A DNA stretch of 64,000 nt, from the NCBI GenBank assembly GCA_965116395.1, contig OZ220684.1, forward strand, positions 4,712,001-4,776,000, read 5' to 3'. Made by a program: the position numbers and the translations under genes. Under the pieces are notes generated by a model that saw only the letters and a program-made list of their open reading frames with translations, searched no databases and had not been told where the DNA came from. Numbering within the stretch: the stretch's first letter is position 1; each line of letters opens with the position of its first letter. Positions 44,587 through 53,657 of the stretch are shown here, piece by piece. The stretch is from Bin5 sp965116395. GTDB taxonomy: Bacteria > Chloroflexota > Anaerolineae > Caldilineales > Caldilineaceae.

Positions 44587-45462
44587 TTATTGCCTGAGCA
44601 GAATCTGCACTTTTCGCCGGTTGTCTTCTCCAGTGCTTGAAGTGTAAACGTGCTCGTGGTTACGCAGCGCTATGTGGACCAATCGACGCTCATTGGCTGG
44701 CATTGGCTCCAACGATGCAGGCCTGCCGGAAGCTATAACTTGCTCGGCCATGCGTTGGGCCAGTTGTTCCAGCTGCTCCGCCCTTCTCTCCTTGTAGCCG
44801 TCGACATCTATAACGATGTTCTTCCAGCGATGCAACTCCTGATTGACCATTAGCCGAATCAAATACTGAATGCTTGACAGTGTCTCGCCGTTGCGGCCGA
44901 TCAGAAGGCCCAAATCGTCACCAACAACATTCAGGCACAGTGGGCGGTCACCGTCCTCCTCATCCTCCAACCACGACAGTTCAATTTCTGCTTCAATGCC
45001 AAGGTGTTGCAACATCTGGCTGAGCAAATCGAACGAAAGGTCTTCGAGCTCAGCATCGTCGTCATCTTCTTCCTCTTCGAATTCCGTACTCGCGTCATCT
45101 TCGCTAACCGGCAACTGCTCGTCGACGGCAACGCTGGATTCCTCAACTGCCGCCACCGTCTCCTCAGCCCCGACAGACGCTTCAGTCTCTACCGCTACTT
45201 CCGCCTCTACAACCTCATCGGCCTCTATCTCATCCGCCGACCCGGATTCGTCCTGCTGCTGAACTTCGGCCTCCGCGCTCTCTGCCTTTGGCTTCAGTCG
45301 GACCTGGGCGTCGGTCGCGCCGATTCCAAGAATACCACGGCTGCCCTCTTGGATCACTTCGACTTCAATCTGATCACGGGAGACCCCCATGTCGCGCAAG
45401 CCCTCCTCGACAGCGGCCTCAACCGATTTTGCCGTGTACTCGTTGCTCTGACCATTCTTCAT
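44587..45462 (-). CDS. jag: RNA-binding protein KhpB (Jag/SpoIIIJ-associated)
   Basis: The 291-residue protein has the Jag N-domain (AKSVEAAVEEGLRDMGVSRD, EVIQEGSRGILGIG), then an acidic Glu/Asp/Ser-rich insert of about 75 residues. The KH domain has the GxxG-type loop IGRNGETLSSIQYLI, and the R3H domain lies at the C-terminus (ANERRLVHIALRNHEHV). KhpB with KhpA binds many RNAs and affects cell-wall elongation and division. The ATG lies one base after the yidC stop. The acidic insert is larger than usual. Confidence 0.92.
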   Translation of the reverse strand: MKNGQSNEYTAKSVEAAVEEGLRDMGVSRDQIEVEVIQEGSRGILGIGATDAQVRLKPKAESAEAEVQQQDESGSADEIEADEVVEAEVAVETEASVGAEETVAAVEESSVAVDEQLPVSEDDASTEFEEEEDDDDAELEDLSFDLLSQMLQHLGIEAEIELSWLEDEEDGDRPLCLNVVGDDLGLLIGRNGETLSSIQYLIRLMVNQELHRWKNIVIDVDGYKERRAEQLEQLAQRMAEQVIASGRPASLEPMPANERRLVHIALRNHEHVYTSSTGEDNRRKVQILLRQ

Positions 45463-45463
45463 C

Positions 45464-46465
45464 TTATCTTCTCTTTCGATTGCGACGGCTCCGTCGGCGA
45501 GGAGGTGTCCTCTTTGGTTGGCTTTCTACCGTTTCCGGGGCAGAGGTGACTACCGATCCACCATCAGCCGGTGTAGCCGCTGCCGTGGCGGGTACCGCTT
45601 GCGGCCCGGCCGGCGCAATTACCTTGTTCACACCGCCCAAATAGTTTGCGGCGTAAGTCTGTCCCAATTGAAGCAGATTGCTTGTAACCCAATACAGCGA
45701 AAGGCCAGCTGGCACTTGCAATGTGAAGAAGCCAAACATCAACGTCATCATCGTTGTCATCTGCTTCATCATCCCGGCTTGACCCCCGCTCGCTGTTGGC
45801 GTAGTCGCCGTCGTCATACGCTGCATATAGACCTGGCTGACCATCAACAGCGCCGGCAAAACCAGGTATGCCGCCAGAAGCAAGTATTCGCCCTCATTGA
45901 ACTTCTCCGGAATCCAGGCCAGGCCGCGCGTAAACTCGGGAAAACCAAGGTCGGGAATCCAGAAGAACCGGGCATCTGACAGCGACGGGCCCAGGGCCAC
46001 CAGAGCAGAATACAAACCAAACAGAACTGGCATCTGCACGACCATCGGCAGGCATCCGCTCAACGGGTTTACACCCGCCTCGCGATACAGCTTCATCTGC
46101 TCCTGCGCCATTTTGTCCTTGTTCTTGCCGAATTTCTTCTGCAGCTCCTGTAGTTTCGGCTGAAGATTCTTCTGCGCCTGCATACTCTTTATCTGGATCA
46201 GCGTCAGCGGGAACGTAATCAGCTTAATGATTATGGTAAAGATGATGATGGCATAGCCCCAACTATAGGAGATATCCCAGTTTACCAGACTCGTGTTTAA
46301 CCAAATGAGGGACCTTGCCAGGGGAAATACAACAATTACCTGCCACCAACCGGATGGTTCGGCGATGCTCCAGTCTGTCACTCCTTCGCGAGGAACGCCG
46401 CACCCGCCAAGCAATAACGCCGCCGCTACAATCATCAACAACCACAGAATCCTTCTGCGCTTCAC
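45464..46465 (-). CDS. yidC: Membrane protein insertase YidC/Oxa1 family
   Basis: The GTG start after AGGAGAGAAATT gives a 333-residue protein with a lipoprotein-type signal (LLGGCGVPRE), as in Gram-positive-type YidC. The Oxa1 core of five helices follows, including NPLSGCLPMVVQMPVLFGLY. The hydrophilic groove loop is rich in Lys/Gln (KNLQPKLQELQKKFGKN). The long Arg-rich C-terminal tail (PKRTPPRRRSRRNRKRR) probably contacts ribosomes. A start 159 bp upstream is open but less plausible. Confidence 0.93.
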   Translation of the reverse strand: MKRRRILWLLMIVAAALLLGGCGVPREGVTDWSIAEPSGWWQVIVVFPLARSLIWLNTSLVNWDISYSWGYAIIIFTIIIKLITFPLTLIQIKSMQAQKNLQPKLQELQKKFGKNKDKMAQEQMKLYREAGVNPLSGCLPMVVQMPVLFGLYSALVALGPSLSDARFFWIPDLGFPEFTRGLAWIPEKFNEGEYLLLAAYLVLPALLMVSQVYMQRMTTATTPTASGGQAGMMKQMTTMMTLMFGFFTLQVPAGLSLYWVTSNLLQLGQTYAANYLGGVNKVIAPAGPQAVPATAAATPADGGSVVTSAPETVESQPKRTPPRRRSRRNRKRR

Positions 46466-46718
46466 AATTTCTCTCCTAATCGCCGGGCCCAATTGAGGCG
46501 CCGGCAGAGCCGGATTACCGGTACGATAGCGCGGCTTCGAATGCCCCGATTTCACAAACTGTCCCGCTTGTTCACCGGAACCGGTCGGGACCTTCTCCCT
46601 GGCTGCTGGCAATAGTCGCCGCAAAATAGCGAGGCACTGTCAAGGTTGCCGACCTCTCCGATTCGGCAAGTAATTCGTTCGGGCACAAAAGTCGCCAGTA
46701 CACGTCGCATCGGCCCTC

Positions 46719-46931
46719 TCACGGTACAGGGTCGAATCCACCGGGATTCCAGGGGTGACACCGACAGATGCGCCGCAGTCCCATCCAGCCGCCTCTTGCT
46801 GCCCCGTATCGTTCCACCGCCTCAAACGTATATTGAGAACACGAAGGGTAGAAACGACAGTTGCTGCCCATTAGCGGCGAAAGCACGCGTTGATAGGCTC
46901 GAATCAGAAGCAGCAAAAAAGCTTGCATCAC
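46719..46931 (-). CDS. yidD: Membrane-protein insertion efficiency factor YidD
   Basis: The 70-residue protein has the diagnostic order LLLLIRAYQRVLSPLMGSNC, FYPSCSQYTFEAVERYGA and RCHPWNPGGFDPVP. It is normally encoded between rnpA and yidC, as here. It assists insertion of membrane proteins. Confidence 0.95.
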   Translation of the reverse strand: MMQAFLLLLIRAYQRVLSPLMGSNCRFYPSCSQYTFEAVERYGAARGGWMGLRRICRCHPWNPGGFDPVP

Positions 46932-46952
46932 GTAACCACCAAAGTCCCGGCT

Positions 46953-47348
46953 TCATTTCTGGCCAGGGCCGGGGTCCGAAAGAGTGGCACGGCGGAAAAG
47001 TCTGTCGAAAGCAGCGTCAATTTGCCCGTATGTTGCCTTCCGAATCGGTCCTCGGGCGATCACAACGCAGTCCCATCCCGGTTTTACCTGGCGCATGCGC
47101 AGCCGCACTGACTCCCGCATGCGCCTCTTCACACGATTCCGTACCACCGCATTGCCGATCCGTCGACTCACCGAAAAACCGAAGCGGCTGTACGTAAGAT
47201 TGTTCTCCAAAACACACAAAACGGCCAACCGACTGCTGTACGATTTGCCTTTTCGGCGGATCTGCTGAAAACGTGCGTTGTCACAAACTCTGAAGCGTCG
47301 TCTCACGCCGCTCTGTTTCCACGGGAATATGTCAACTTTCAGCCGCAA
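46953..47348 (-). CDS. rnpA: Ribonuclease P protein component
   Basis: RnpA is the protein cofactor of the RNase P ribozyme for tRNA 5' maturation. The signature SVSRRIGNAVVRNRVKRRMR is intact. The listed TTG start gives 131 residues; GTG 47306 (starting VRRRFRVCDNARF) would give about 117, closer to the usual length, and may be the real start. The order rpmH-rnpA-yidD-yidC is conserved. Confidence 0.92.
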   Translation of the reverse strand: MRLKVDIFPWKQSGVRRRFRVCDNARFQQIRRKGKSYSSRLAVLCVLENNLTYSRFGFSVSRRIGNAVVRNRVKRRMRESVRLRMRQVKPGWDCVVIARGPIRKATYGQIDAAFDRLFRRATLSDPGPGQK

Positions 47349-47481
47349 TTCACTGGCGAACCTGGAGGCTTCTCAGCGAAACATCCTCTCTCGCTTGCCC
47401 TGAAAATCCTCCATCGGCTCGCAGTTGCAGACAACGCCTACTCTCCCGTTCGCGACCCACACTTCCAGTGTAGCCGCGTAC

Positions 47482-47646
47482 CTAAAATGTCCGTTTGCGG
47501 GTTGACAGTTGGACCGTCAGATTCGTTCGCTGCTTAAGCCTGCGGCGCCTCAATACGTTGCGGCCGCCGGGTTTTCTCATGCGTTTTCGAAAGCCGTGCG
47601 TGCGCAGCCGCTTGCGAACCTTCGGTTGCCAGGTTCGTTTGGGCAT
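47482..47646 (-). CDS. rpmH: 50S ribosomal protein L34
   Basis: The 54-residue, Arg/Lys-rich protein begins MPKRTWQPKVRKRLRTHGF and continues RKRMRKPGGRNVLRRRR, an unmistakable L34. AAGGAG lies 7-8 bp before the ATG and a consensus promoter about 50 bp upstream. The C-terminus is a few residues longer than the usual 44-46. It heads the leftward operon with rnpA. Confidence 0.96.
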   Translation of the reverse strand: MPKRTWQPKVRKRLRTHGFRKRMRKPGGRNVLRRRRLKQRTNLTVQLSTRKRTF

Positions 47647-47694
47647 TTCCTTGCTCCTTAAGAAATATCATTGAAGAATGACTACCAATAGTCA

Positions 47695-47724
47695 ATTATA
47701 CGTGGCAATAGTCAAGAATGTCAA
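47695..47724 (-). promoter_or_regulatory. Strong promoter of the rpmH operon
   Basis: On the minus strand a perfect TTGACA (47719-47724) and a perfect TATAAT (47695-47700) are separated by 18 bp, 49 bp before the rpmH ATG. Confidence 0.85.
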
Positions 47725-47756
47725 ATCCACCGCCAATTTCATTGCTACCTGTTCGA

Positions 47757-47821
47757 ACTGCCCCCTTCTCGGTCGTGGGGGCAGTCCCAGTGCCTCGTAG
47801 TTTCCGTTCATGGACGGAAAC
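47757..47821. other. Two adjacent stem-loops upstream of the rpmH promoter
   Basis: ACTGCCCCC/GGGGGCAGT (9-bp perfect stem, 47757-47785) is followed by GTTTCCGT/ACGGAAAC (8-bp perfect stem, 47800-47821). Both lie outside the rpmH transcript. The rest of the gap to 48069 shows only two weak DnaA-box-like 9-mers and no gene. Confidence 0.5.
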
Positions 47822-48069
47822 GCCCTTCTTCGTGGCCCATCGAGGGCACAATGTCTCTTGCAAATCTTGTCGCGTCGACTTGTGATTCCACATGCGGTTT
47901 TCTGCCAGTACCCTCCATCCGGGCCCATTCAGAAAGCGGCCTTTTCTTATCCAGAAAGGCGTATGCTATAGTACTATTAATCCGTCTGTTTGCTACGGGG
48001 CGAATTCGATTTCAAAGTTCTACTGTCGCCTCCTGAAATACGGCGACACATAGTGACCTGAAGCTAATC

Positions 48070-49485
48070 TTGATATCAGAATCCGAAAACGCCTCCCGAT
48101 CTACGGCCGAAAACAATCAACGGTCGGAAGCAAATCAGGCGGCCCCAACACCCAAAGAATCTCCCGAAGAAGAGCAACCGTCCCTTCATATGTTGGAAGA
48201 ATCGGCGGCGCAACTTGCCGCGCTGCGTCAACGTGCCGAATACCTGCTGGACCAGTTGTCCGTCGGCAGCGAAGCCGCACCAGACCGCGAAAAAGCAAAC
48301 ATAGCTTCCGAGGATCAGTCACCCGCATCAGGTGACAATTCGTCGGCGCAACCCGGGCGCCTTCCAGACTCCAGTCTCGAACCGAAAGGCATGCCGCCCT
48401 TCACGGCTCCGCAAGACGAAGTCGCGCCTCCGCGAGCATTCTCCCAGAGCACTGAGGAGTCGGAACTGTCGGTTCAGCAGCCTGATCCGCCTCCCGCGCC
48501 CCCAACAGCCTCTTACCAGGACGGCCTGCACACGCCCGATTCTTCTCTCCACGCCGGGAACTCTAGCCAGCCCGAACAGGCCGCCGACTCGCCCGCTGAA
48601 ACGTCTCTGTCCAGCGACCAGCCCGATTTTGAACCTTTAACCCCAACTGAAATCCAGCCCGTAGACTACCCAATCCAAAGCTACCCGGTCCAACAGGGGT
48701 CACTCTTGGATGCACCTATCACGATCCCTCCGCCGACAATGTGGCGCGTAGAGGAAACCGGGCCCGGCGGATCACCAGACGATACTCAGCTGATTGAGGA
48801 AGAAATTCTCAGCCTCTACGAGTCCATAGATCGCGTACGCGAAACTCGGCGCGAAAACACCGGGCACGCCCTTTCACTGCTGCGGGAGGCCCGCGAAATT
48901 ATCTCGGCTGAACCCCAACGCCTCGAAAGGGCCCATTACAATATCGAACAGGCAAAGCAGATTATCGACCGCGCCAGGTTTAGCCGCAGCCGTTCACGAG
49001 GCATTGCCGCCCGCACATTCGGACTGCTAATCCTCTGGTTAGGCGCGCTTGGCGGACTTGCCGCCGCCCTGTATCTCTATCCACGCACCGTTAACGAAAC
49101 GATTGCGATAGTCTCCTCAAGCACTGGATGGAACACCACCCACTATTACCCAATTCTCTGGGCGCTGGCAACCGGTGGAATCGGCGGCTGCCTGGGCACC
49201 ATTTCATTCCTGGTCGAACGTATGAGAGTGCATGAGGAATTCGACTCCCAGTACATCCTGCGATCGACAATCCAACCGCTGATGGGGGTGGTGCTGGGCC
49301 TGATTACCTACGGTCTCCTGGCCAGCCTCGTAAACGGCTTGGGCGCCCCAATCACCGCCCACCCCGTAACCTCCTACTTGCCTGCAGCCCTTGCCCTTCC
49401 CATCGGCATCTGGCAGGTATACGTCTACGCAGTGATTTTCCGCATCACAAGACTCCTTACATTCCAACGCCGTCGTCGCTGGTAG
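48070..49485 (+). CDS. Unknown protein: long disordered N-terminus, four-helix membrane C-terminus
   Basis: The TTG-started 471-residue protein has about 230 residues of Ser/Pro/Glu/Gln-rich low-complexity sequence. A helical segment (EEEILSLYESIDRVRETRRE and EPQRLERAHYNIEQAKQIID) follows, then four membrane helices in the last 150 residues ending in QRRRRW. The middle helix pair looks like a coiled coil. No family is recognised. It lies between the origin-type cluster and priA; a link to envelope or chromosome organisation would be speculative. The start is uncertain; ATG 48190 is an alternative. Confidence 0.6.
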   Translation: MISESENASRSTAENNQRSEANQAAPTPKESPEEEQPSLHMLEESAAQLAALRQRAEYLLDQLSVGSEAAPDREKANIASEDQSPASGDNSSAQPGRLPDSSLEPKGMPPFTAPQDEVAPPRAFSQSTEESELSVQQPDPPPAPPTASYQDGLHTPDSSLHAGNSSQPEQAADSPAETSLSSDQPDFEPLTPTEIQPVDYPIQSYPVQQGSLLDAPITIPPPTMWRVEETGPGGSPDDTQLIEEEILSLYESIDRVRETRRENTGHALSLLREAREIISAEPQRLERAHYNIEQAKQIIDRARFSRSRSRGIAARTFGLLILWLGALGGLAAALYLYPRTVNETIAIVSSSTGWNTTHYYPILWALATGGIGGCLGTISFLVERMRVHEEFDSQYILRSTIQPLMGVVLGLITYGLLASLVNGLGAPITAHPVTSYLPAALALPIGIWQVYVYAVIFRITRLLTFQRRRRW

Positions 49486-49643
49486 GCAATAGCGGCCGCG
49501 ATGTCCAGCTTACAGTCTGCGCCGTACAGATCAGGAACGGCTTGAACGCGCCTGCAGCCTGAACCGCAAGCCGGTAACCATGGCTGCCTCTTTGCCCGAC
49601 CCGGCCCCATTGCGTTACAATCCAATTGCCCGTCTCCGAACAT

Positions 49644-52388
49644 ATGAGCCAAACTGACCAGAGGGACAAGACAGTGTCAGAGAGGAAAGCCCTCGTTGAA
49701 GTAGTAATCAATGTGCCGATTCGCCGCTCGTTCAGGCCGCAGGAACGGCCGCCCCTCGACGACGACTTCAGCGGCCCTGACGACGACTTCGGTTTGGATG
49801 CATTGCCTACTCTCGGAGGACCGGAGTCAGTACACCAGCGTACGGGCGGCGCCGCCCAATTTCAGACCTTCCACTATCACCTTCCTCCGGATCTCGTCGG
49901 CAAAGTCGAGCCCGGCCATCTGGTTTGGGCCCCCTTTGGTCCGCAGGAGTTGCAGGGCATCGTCGTCGGTCCCGCCGACTCCTCGCCGGTCGCAACCAAG
50001 GCTATTGCCCGCCTGGCGCGACCTCAGCCTGTCCTTACACAGGCGCAATTGGACGTAGCCTTCTGGCTCGCCAATTACTACGTGGCGCCCATCTCAGAGG
50101 CAGTCAAGTTATTCCTCACACCAGGTCTGCTCAGTAAGAGCGGAGATCCTCCCAAGGTCCGGGCAAAACAGGAAGAACAGATCGAGCTGTCTGTCGATCC
50201 AGCCCAGGTCCGCCAGAAGCTGTTTACACTTGGACGCACCACCAACGCAGTGCGCGTCCTGGCTGCGCTTCTGGCCGCTCCCGGCCACACCATATCGATG
50301 TCGGACCTGAAACAAGCCTGCGATTTCCCGCCCAATACTTCCATTTCCGCTCTGAAAGAAAAGGGGCTGGTCAGAAAATCGGCAGATGGAGTCACCCTGG
50401 CGCAGTCGGCAGCTGCTACCGAAGATGCAATTCTGCAACTGCGCGGCGCCTCAAGTTTCGAACCGATATTGCAAGCCCTTGCCCAGGCCGCCAAACCAGT
50501 CTGGAAGTCGGACCTTTATGCCCAAGTAGGAAACTGTCTGGAAAAACTTCGCAAACTGCAAGCCGCCGGCATCATCCAGATCGAACAGAAAATCCGTTTC
50601 CGCGACCCACTCGGCGGCCGCATATACCCCCGGACCCATCCCCCCAAGCTGACCGACCAGCAGCAACAGGTCTGGGATGAAATAAAGGCAAGCTGCTTCC
50701 CGGCCGCATTTCCTGGAACTGACCAAGCCGGGCCCGGAGCAGGCGATAAATCTCCTTCCACTATACGCAATGAAGGCTATCTGCTCCACGGAGCGACCGG
50801 CAGCGGCAAAACCGAAATCTACCTGCATGCCATCGCCGAAACCTTGGCCCGCAACCGTCAGGCAATCGTCCTCGTGCCCGAGATCGCCCTCACCCCACAA
50901 ACCGTCGCCCGCTTCGCCGGCCGCTTCCCTGACCGCGTCTCCGTAATTCACTCATCCCTCAGCAGCAACCAGCGCTATGACGTCTGGCGCAGTGCCCGCG
51001 ACGGCAAAATCGACGTTATAGTCGGCGCCCGCAGCGCCCTCTTCGCGCCGCTGCCGCGCCTGGGACTCATCATAATCGATGAAGAGCACGAATCTACCTA
51101 TAAGCAGGATACAGACGAATGGGGCAGCTTTACCGTCTTCTACGATGCCCGCACCGTCGCCGCCAAACTGGCGGCAGTTTCTGGCAGCGCTCTGATTCTT
51201 GGCAGCGCCACCCCTTCACTGGACTCCTATCACACCGCCCAGCAGGGCAAGCTGAAGTTACTGGAAATGCCGGACAGAGTCATGGGGCACAGTGAACCAA
51301 AGAACGCCTCTGAAGATGTTGCTGGTACGCAGGCCGCGCCCCCGGTCTACGCATCGCTCCCCCCAGTCGAAATCGTCGACATGCGCCAGGAGCTACGCGC
51401 CGGCAACCGCAGCATCTTCAGCCGCAGCCTCCAGTCCGAGCTACACGCCGTCCTCGACGCCGGCGAGCAGGCCATTCTCTTTCTCAACCGCCGCGGCACC
51501 CACTCATTCGTGATGTGCCGCGACTGTGGCTTCGTCGCCGAATGTGCCCGCTGTGAGACCCCGCTCACCTACCACGAACGAGCCGCCCAGCTCATCTGTC
51601 ACCGCTGCAACGACCGCCATCCGATTCCCGATCACTGCCCCTCCTGCGAAAGCCGCCGCATCCGCTTCTTTGGCACCGGCACCCAACGCATCGAAGAGAT
51701 CGTAAGCCAGATTTGCCCCCGCGCCCGCCTGCTGCGCTGGGACCGCGACACCACCGGAAAAAAAGGCAGCCACGAACAGATCCTGGAAAGTTTCGCCAAC
51801 CACGAGGCCGACATTCTCATCGGCACGCAGATGATCGCCAAAGGGCTTGACCTGCCGCTCGTGACGCTCGTCGGCGTCGTCGCAGCTGACGTTGGCCTCT
51901 ACATGCCTGACTTTCGCGCGCCGGAACGCACTTTCCAGCTACTGACGCAGGTCGCAGGCCGCGCCGGACGCAGCAGCAGAGGCGGCCGCGTCATCTTCCA
52001 GAGTTACACGCCCCAGCACTACGCGCTCCAGGCCGCAGCCGAACACGACTATCACGCCTTCTATGAACGGGAAATGCTCTTTCGACGCGAGCAACTCTAC
52101 CCACCTGTCGGCAGGTTGGCCCGTCTTATCTACTGGCACAAAAAGCTGGATAACGTCGAGGAACAGACCTACAGGATGGCCCAAAACCTGCAGCTGCGCG
52201 CCGAGCAGCTGGGCGTCTGGGGCGACGGCGTCGACCTGCTCGGCCCCGCCCCTGCGCCCTACGCCCGCTTTCGCAACTACTTCCGCTGGCAAATTATCAT
52301 CCGCGCGACCGACCCGTCCGCCTTCTTGCAGGGCATAGACATCCCATTCGGCTGGCGCATAGACATCGATCCGGTTTCAATGATGTGA
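49644..52388 (+). CDS. priA: Primosomal replication-restart helicase PriA
   Basis: The ATG chosen gives 914 residues; a TTG 18 bp upstream is also open. After a divergent, acidic N-terminus come the 3'-binding domain (HYHLPPDLVGKVEPGHLVWA), the helicase Walker A (GATGSGKTEIYLHAI) and the DEEHE box. The zinc-binding Cys clusters (CRDCGFVAECARCETPL, then CHRCNDRH, CPSCES) and the C-terminal helicase motifs (GTQMIAKGLDLP, QVAGRAGRSSRGG) follow. PriA reloads the replisome at stalled forks. Its stop directly abuts the stop of convergent anmK. Confidence 0.94.
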   Translation: MSQTDQRDKTVSERKALVEVVINVPIRRSFRPQERPPLDDDFSGPDDDFGLDALPTLGGPESVHQRTGGAAQFQTFHYHLPPDLVGKVEPGHLVWAPFGPQELQGIVVGPADSSPVATKAIARLARPQPVLTQAQLDVAFWLANYYVAPISEAVKLFLTPGLLSKSGDPPKVRAKQEEQIELSVDPAQVRQKLFTLGRTTNAVRVLAALLAAPGHTISMSDLKQACDFPPNTSISALKEKGLVRKSADGVTLAQSAAATEDAILQLRGASSFEPILQALAQAAKPVWKSDLYAQVGNCLEKLRKLQAAGIIQIEQKIRFRDPLGGRIYPRTHPPKLTDQQQQVWDEIKASCFPAAFPGTDQAGPGAGDKSPSTIRNEGYLLHGATGSGKTEIYLHAIAETLARNRQAIVLVPEIALTPQTVARFAGRFPDRVSVIHSSLSSNQRYDVWRSARDGKIDVIVGARSALFAPLPRLGLIIIDEEHESTYKQDTDEWGSFTVFYDARTVAAKLAAVSGSALILGSATPSLDSYHTAQQGKLKLLEMPDRVMGHSEPKNASEDVAGTQAAPPVYASLPPVEIVDMRQELRAGNRSIFSRSLQSELHAVLDAGEQAILFLNRRGTHSFVMCRDCGFVAECARCETPLTYHERAAQLICHRCNDRHPIPDHCPSCESRRIRFFGTGTQRIEEIVSQICPRARLLRWDRDTTGKKGSHEQILESFANHEADILIGTQMIAKGLDLPLVTLVGVVAADVGLYMPDFRAPERTFQLLTQVAGRAGRSSRGGRVIFQSYTPQHYALQAAAEHDYHAFYEREMLFRREQLYPPVGRLARLIYWHKKLDNVEEQTYRMAQNLQLRAEQLGVWGDGVDLLGPAPAPYARFRNYFRWQIIIRATDPSAFLQGIDIPFGWRIDIDPVSMM

Positions 52389-53600
52389 TTAAGAGAGTCC
52401 AGGCAGATTCATCACCATCTGACGGAATCTGCGGCCCGGTGTGACCTTGCCCAACACACGTGATCCCCTCGCGCCGCTGCACTCGGGCACGTTGCCCGCC
52501 TCGCCTTGCATCGCCAGCCACGCCAGCAGGGCAAAGCAGAGCGCCTCCTTGGAATCCTCATCACCCGGCACGTCAGCAACCTCACCGTAACGCAGAACCG
52601 GTACATCCCGCCCGGACCTTCGCGCTAGCTGGGCCTTTATTCGCGCCAGCAAGACCGGGTTGCGCGCGCCCCCGCCGCAAACAACCGTCTCGGACACCGG
52701 CAGTGGCGCGAATCTCGCGTAGCTTTCAGCAATCGAGGCCGCGGTTAACTCCGTCACAGTCGCCGCAAAGTCATATATCGACAGGCCTGTTTCAGCCGCC
52801 TCTTGAAAAAACCGTTCAGCCAGCGCCTGGCTGAAAAGTTCCCGACCTGTCGATTTGGGAGGTTGTTGCTGGAAATAAGGGTGCAAGAGCCAGCGTTCGA
52901 CCAGAGCTGCTGCACTGCGGCCCCGTTGCGCCAACTCGCCGTCCTTGTCGAACAGCAGCCCGCCGTCGGTAGCCTGGACCGCTGCCCAGTCGATCAATAC
53001 ATTTCCTGGCCCCGTGTCAAAAGCCAGCGCCGGCGCCGCCGAGCCCTCCGGCGGCAAGAATGTAACGTTGCCAATGCCGCCAATATTCTGTACCGCCCGG
53101 CAGCTTTGCGCCTCTGCCGAAGGACGCAAGAAAAACTGGTCAAATATCGGAATCAGCGGCGCCCCCTGCCCTCCTGCCGCCACGTCGGCTACGCGAAAGT
53201 CCGCCACCGTTGTAACTCCGGTCCGCTCGGCAATGACCGCCGCCTCCCCAATCTGAAGAGTCGACTGGACCGCGCCGCTTTCCTCTACCTCGTGCCAGAC
53301 CGTCTGCCCGTGCGAACCGATTAATTCAATATCCTCGGCGTCTAATCCACTTCTCTTGACTACGCGCAATGCAGCCTCGGCGAAGCGCTCTCCAAGCACA
53401 AAACCGGCCCGACTCAGGCTACGCGTATCACCTCGCCCAGCTATCAACCTCTCGATTAACGCGCGCTCCCCCGACGGCCACGAAACGCTTTCAAAGGCTA
53501 TCTGCCGCATCCGCAAAGAGCCAACCGAACCTGAAATCTCGGCCAATACCGCGTCGATGCCGTCAGCGGAAGTGCCGCTCATCAGGCCAATGACTTTCAT
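52389..53600 (-). CDS. anmK: Anhydro-N-acetylmuramic acid kinase
   Basis: AnmK phosphorylates and opens 1,6-anhydro-MurNAc during peptidoglycan recycling. The 403-residue protein has the phosphate motif LMSGTSADGIDAVL, then LIGSHGQTVWHE, ADFRVADVAAGGQGAPL, NIGGIGNVTFLP, AFDTGPGN and VVCGGGARNPVLL. Length is slightly above normal because of an extended C-terminus. Convergent with priA with no gap between stops. Confidence 0.94.
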   Translation of the reverse strand: MKVIGLMSGTSADGIDAVLAEISGSVGSLRMRQIAFESVSWPSGERALIERLIAGRGDTRSLSRAGFVLGERFAEAALRVVKRSGLDAEDIELIGSHGQTVWHEVEESGAVQSTLQIGEAAVIAERTGVTTVADFRVADVAAGGQGAPLIPIFDQFFLRPSAEAQSCRAVQNIGGIGNVTFLPPEGSAAPALAFDTGPGNVLIDWAAVQATDGGLLFDKDGELAQRGRSAAALVERWLLHPYFQQQPPKSTGRELFSQALAERFFQEAAETGLSIYDFAATVTELTAASIAESYARFAPLPVSETVVCGGGARNPVLLARIKAQLARRSGRDVPVLRYGEVADVPGDEDSKEALCFALLAWLAMQGEAGNVPECSGARGSRVLGKVTPGRRFRQMVMNLPGLS

Positions 53601-53657
53601 CGCCGGTGCCGTCCATTTGGGTCCTGCAAAGGGGTATTCGAAGACCTGCCCGCCACT

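Noticed and set aside
47940..47955. DnaA box-like TTATCCAGA
   Set aside because: A single near match (plus one weaker) is not enough to call an origin.
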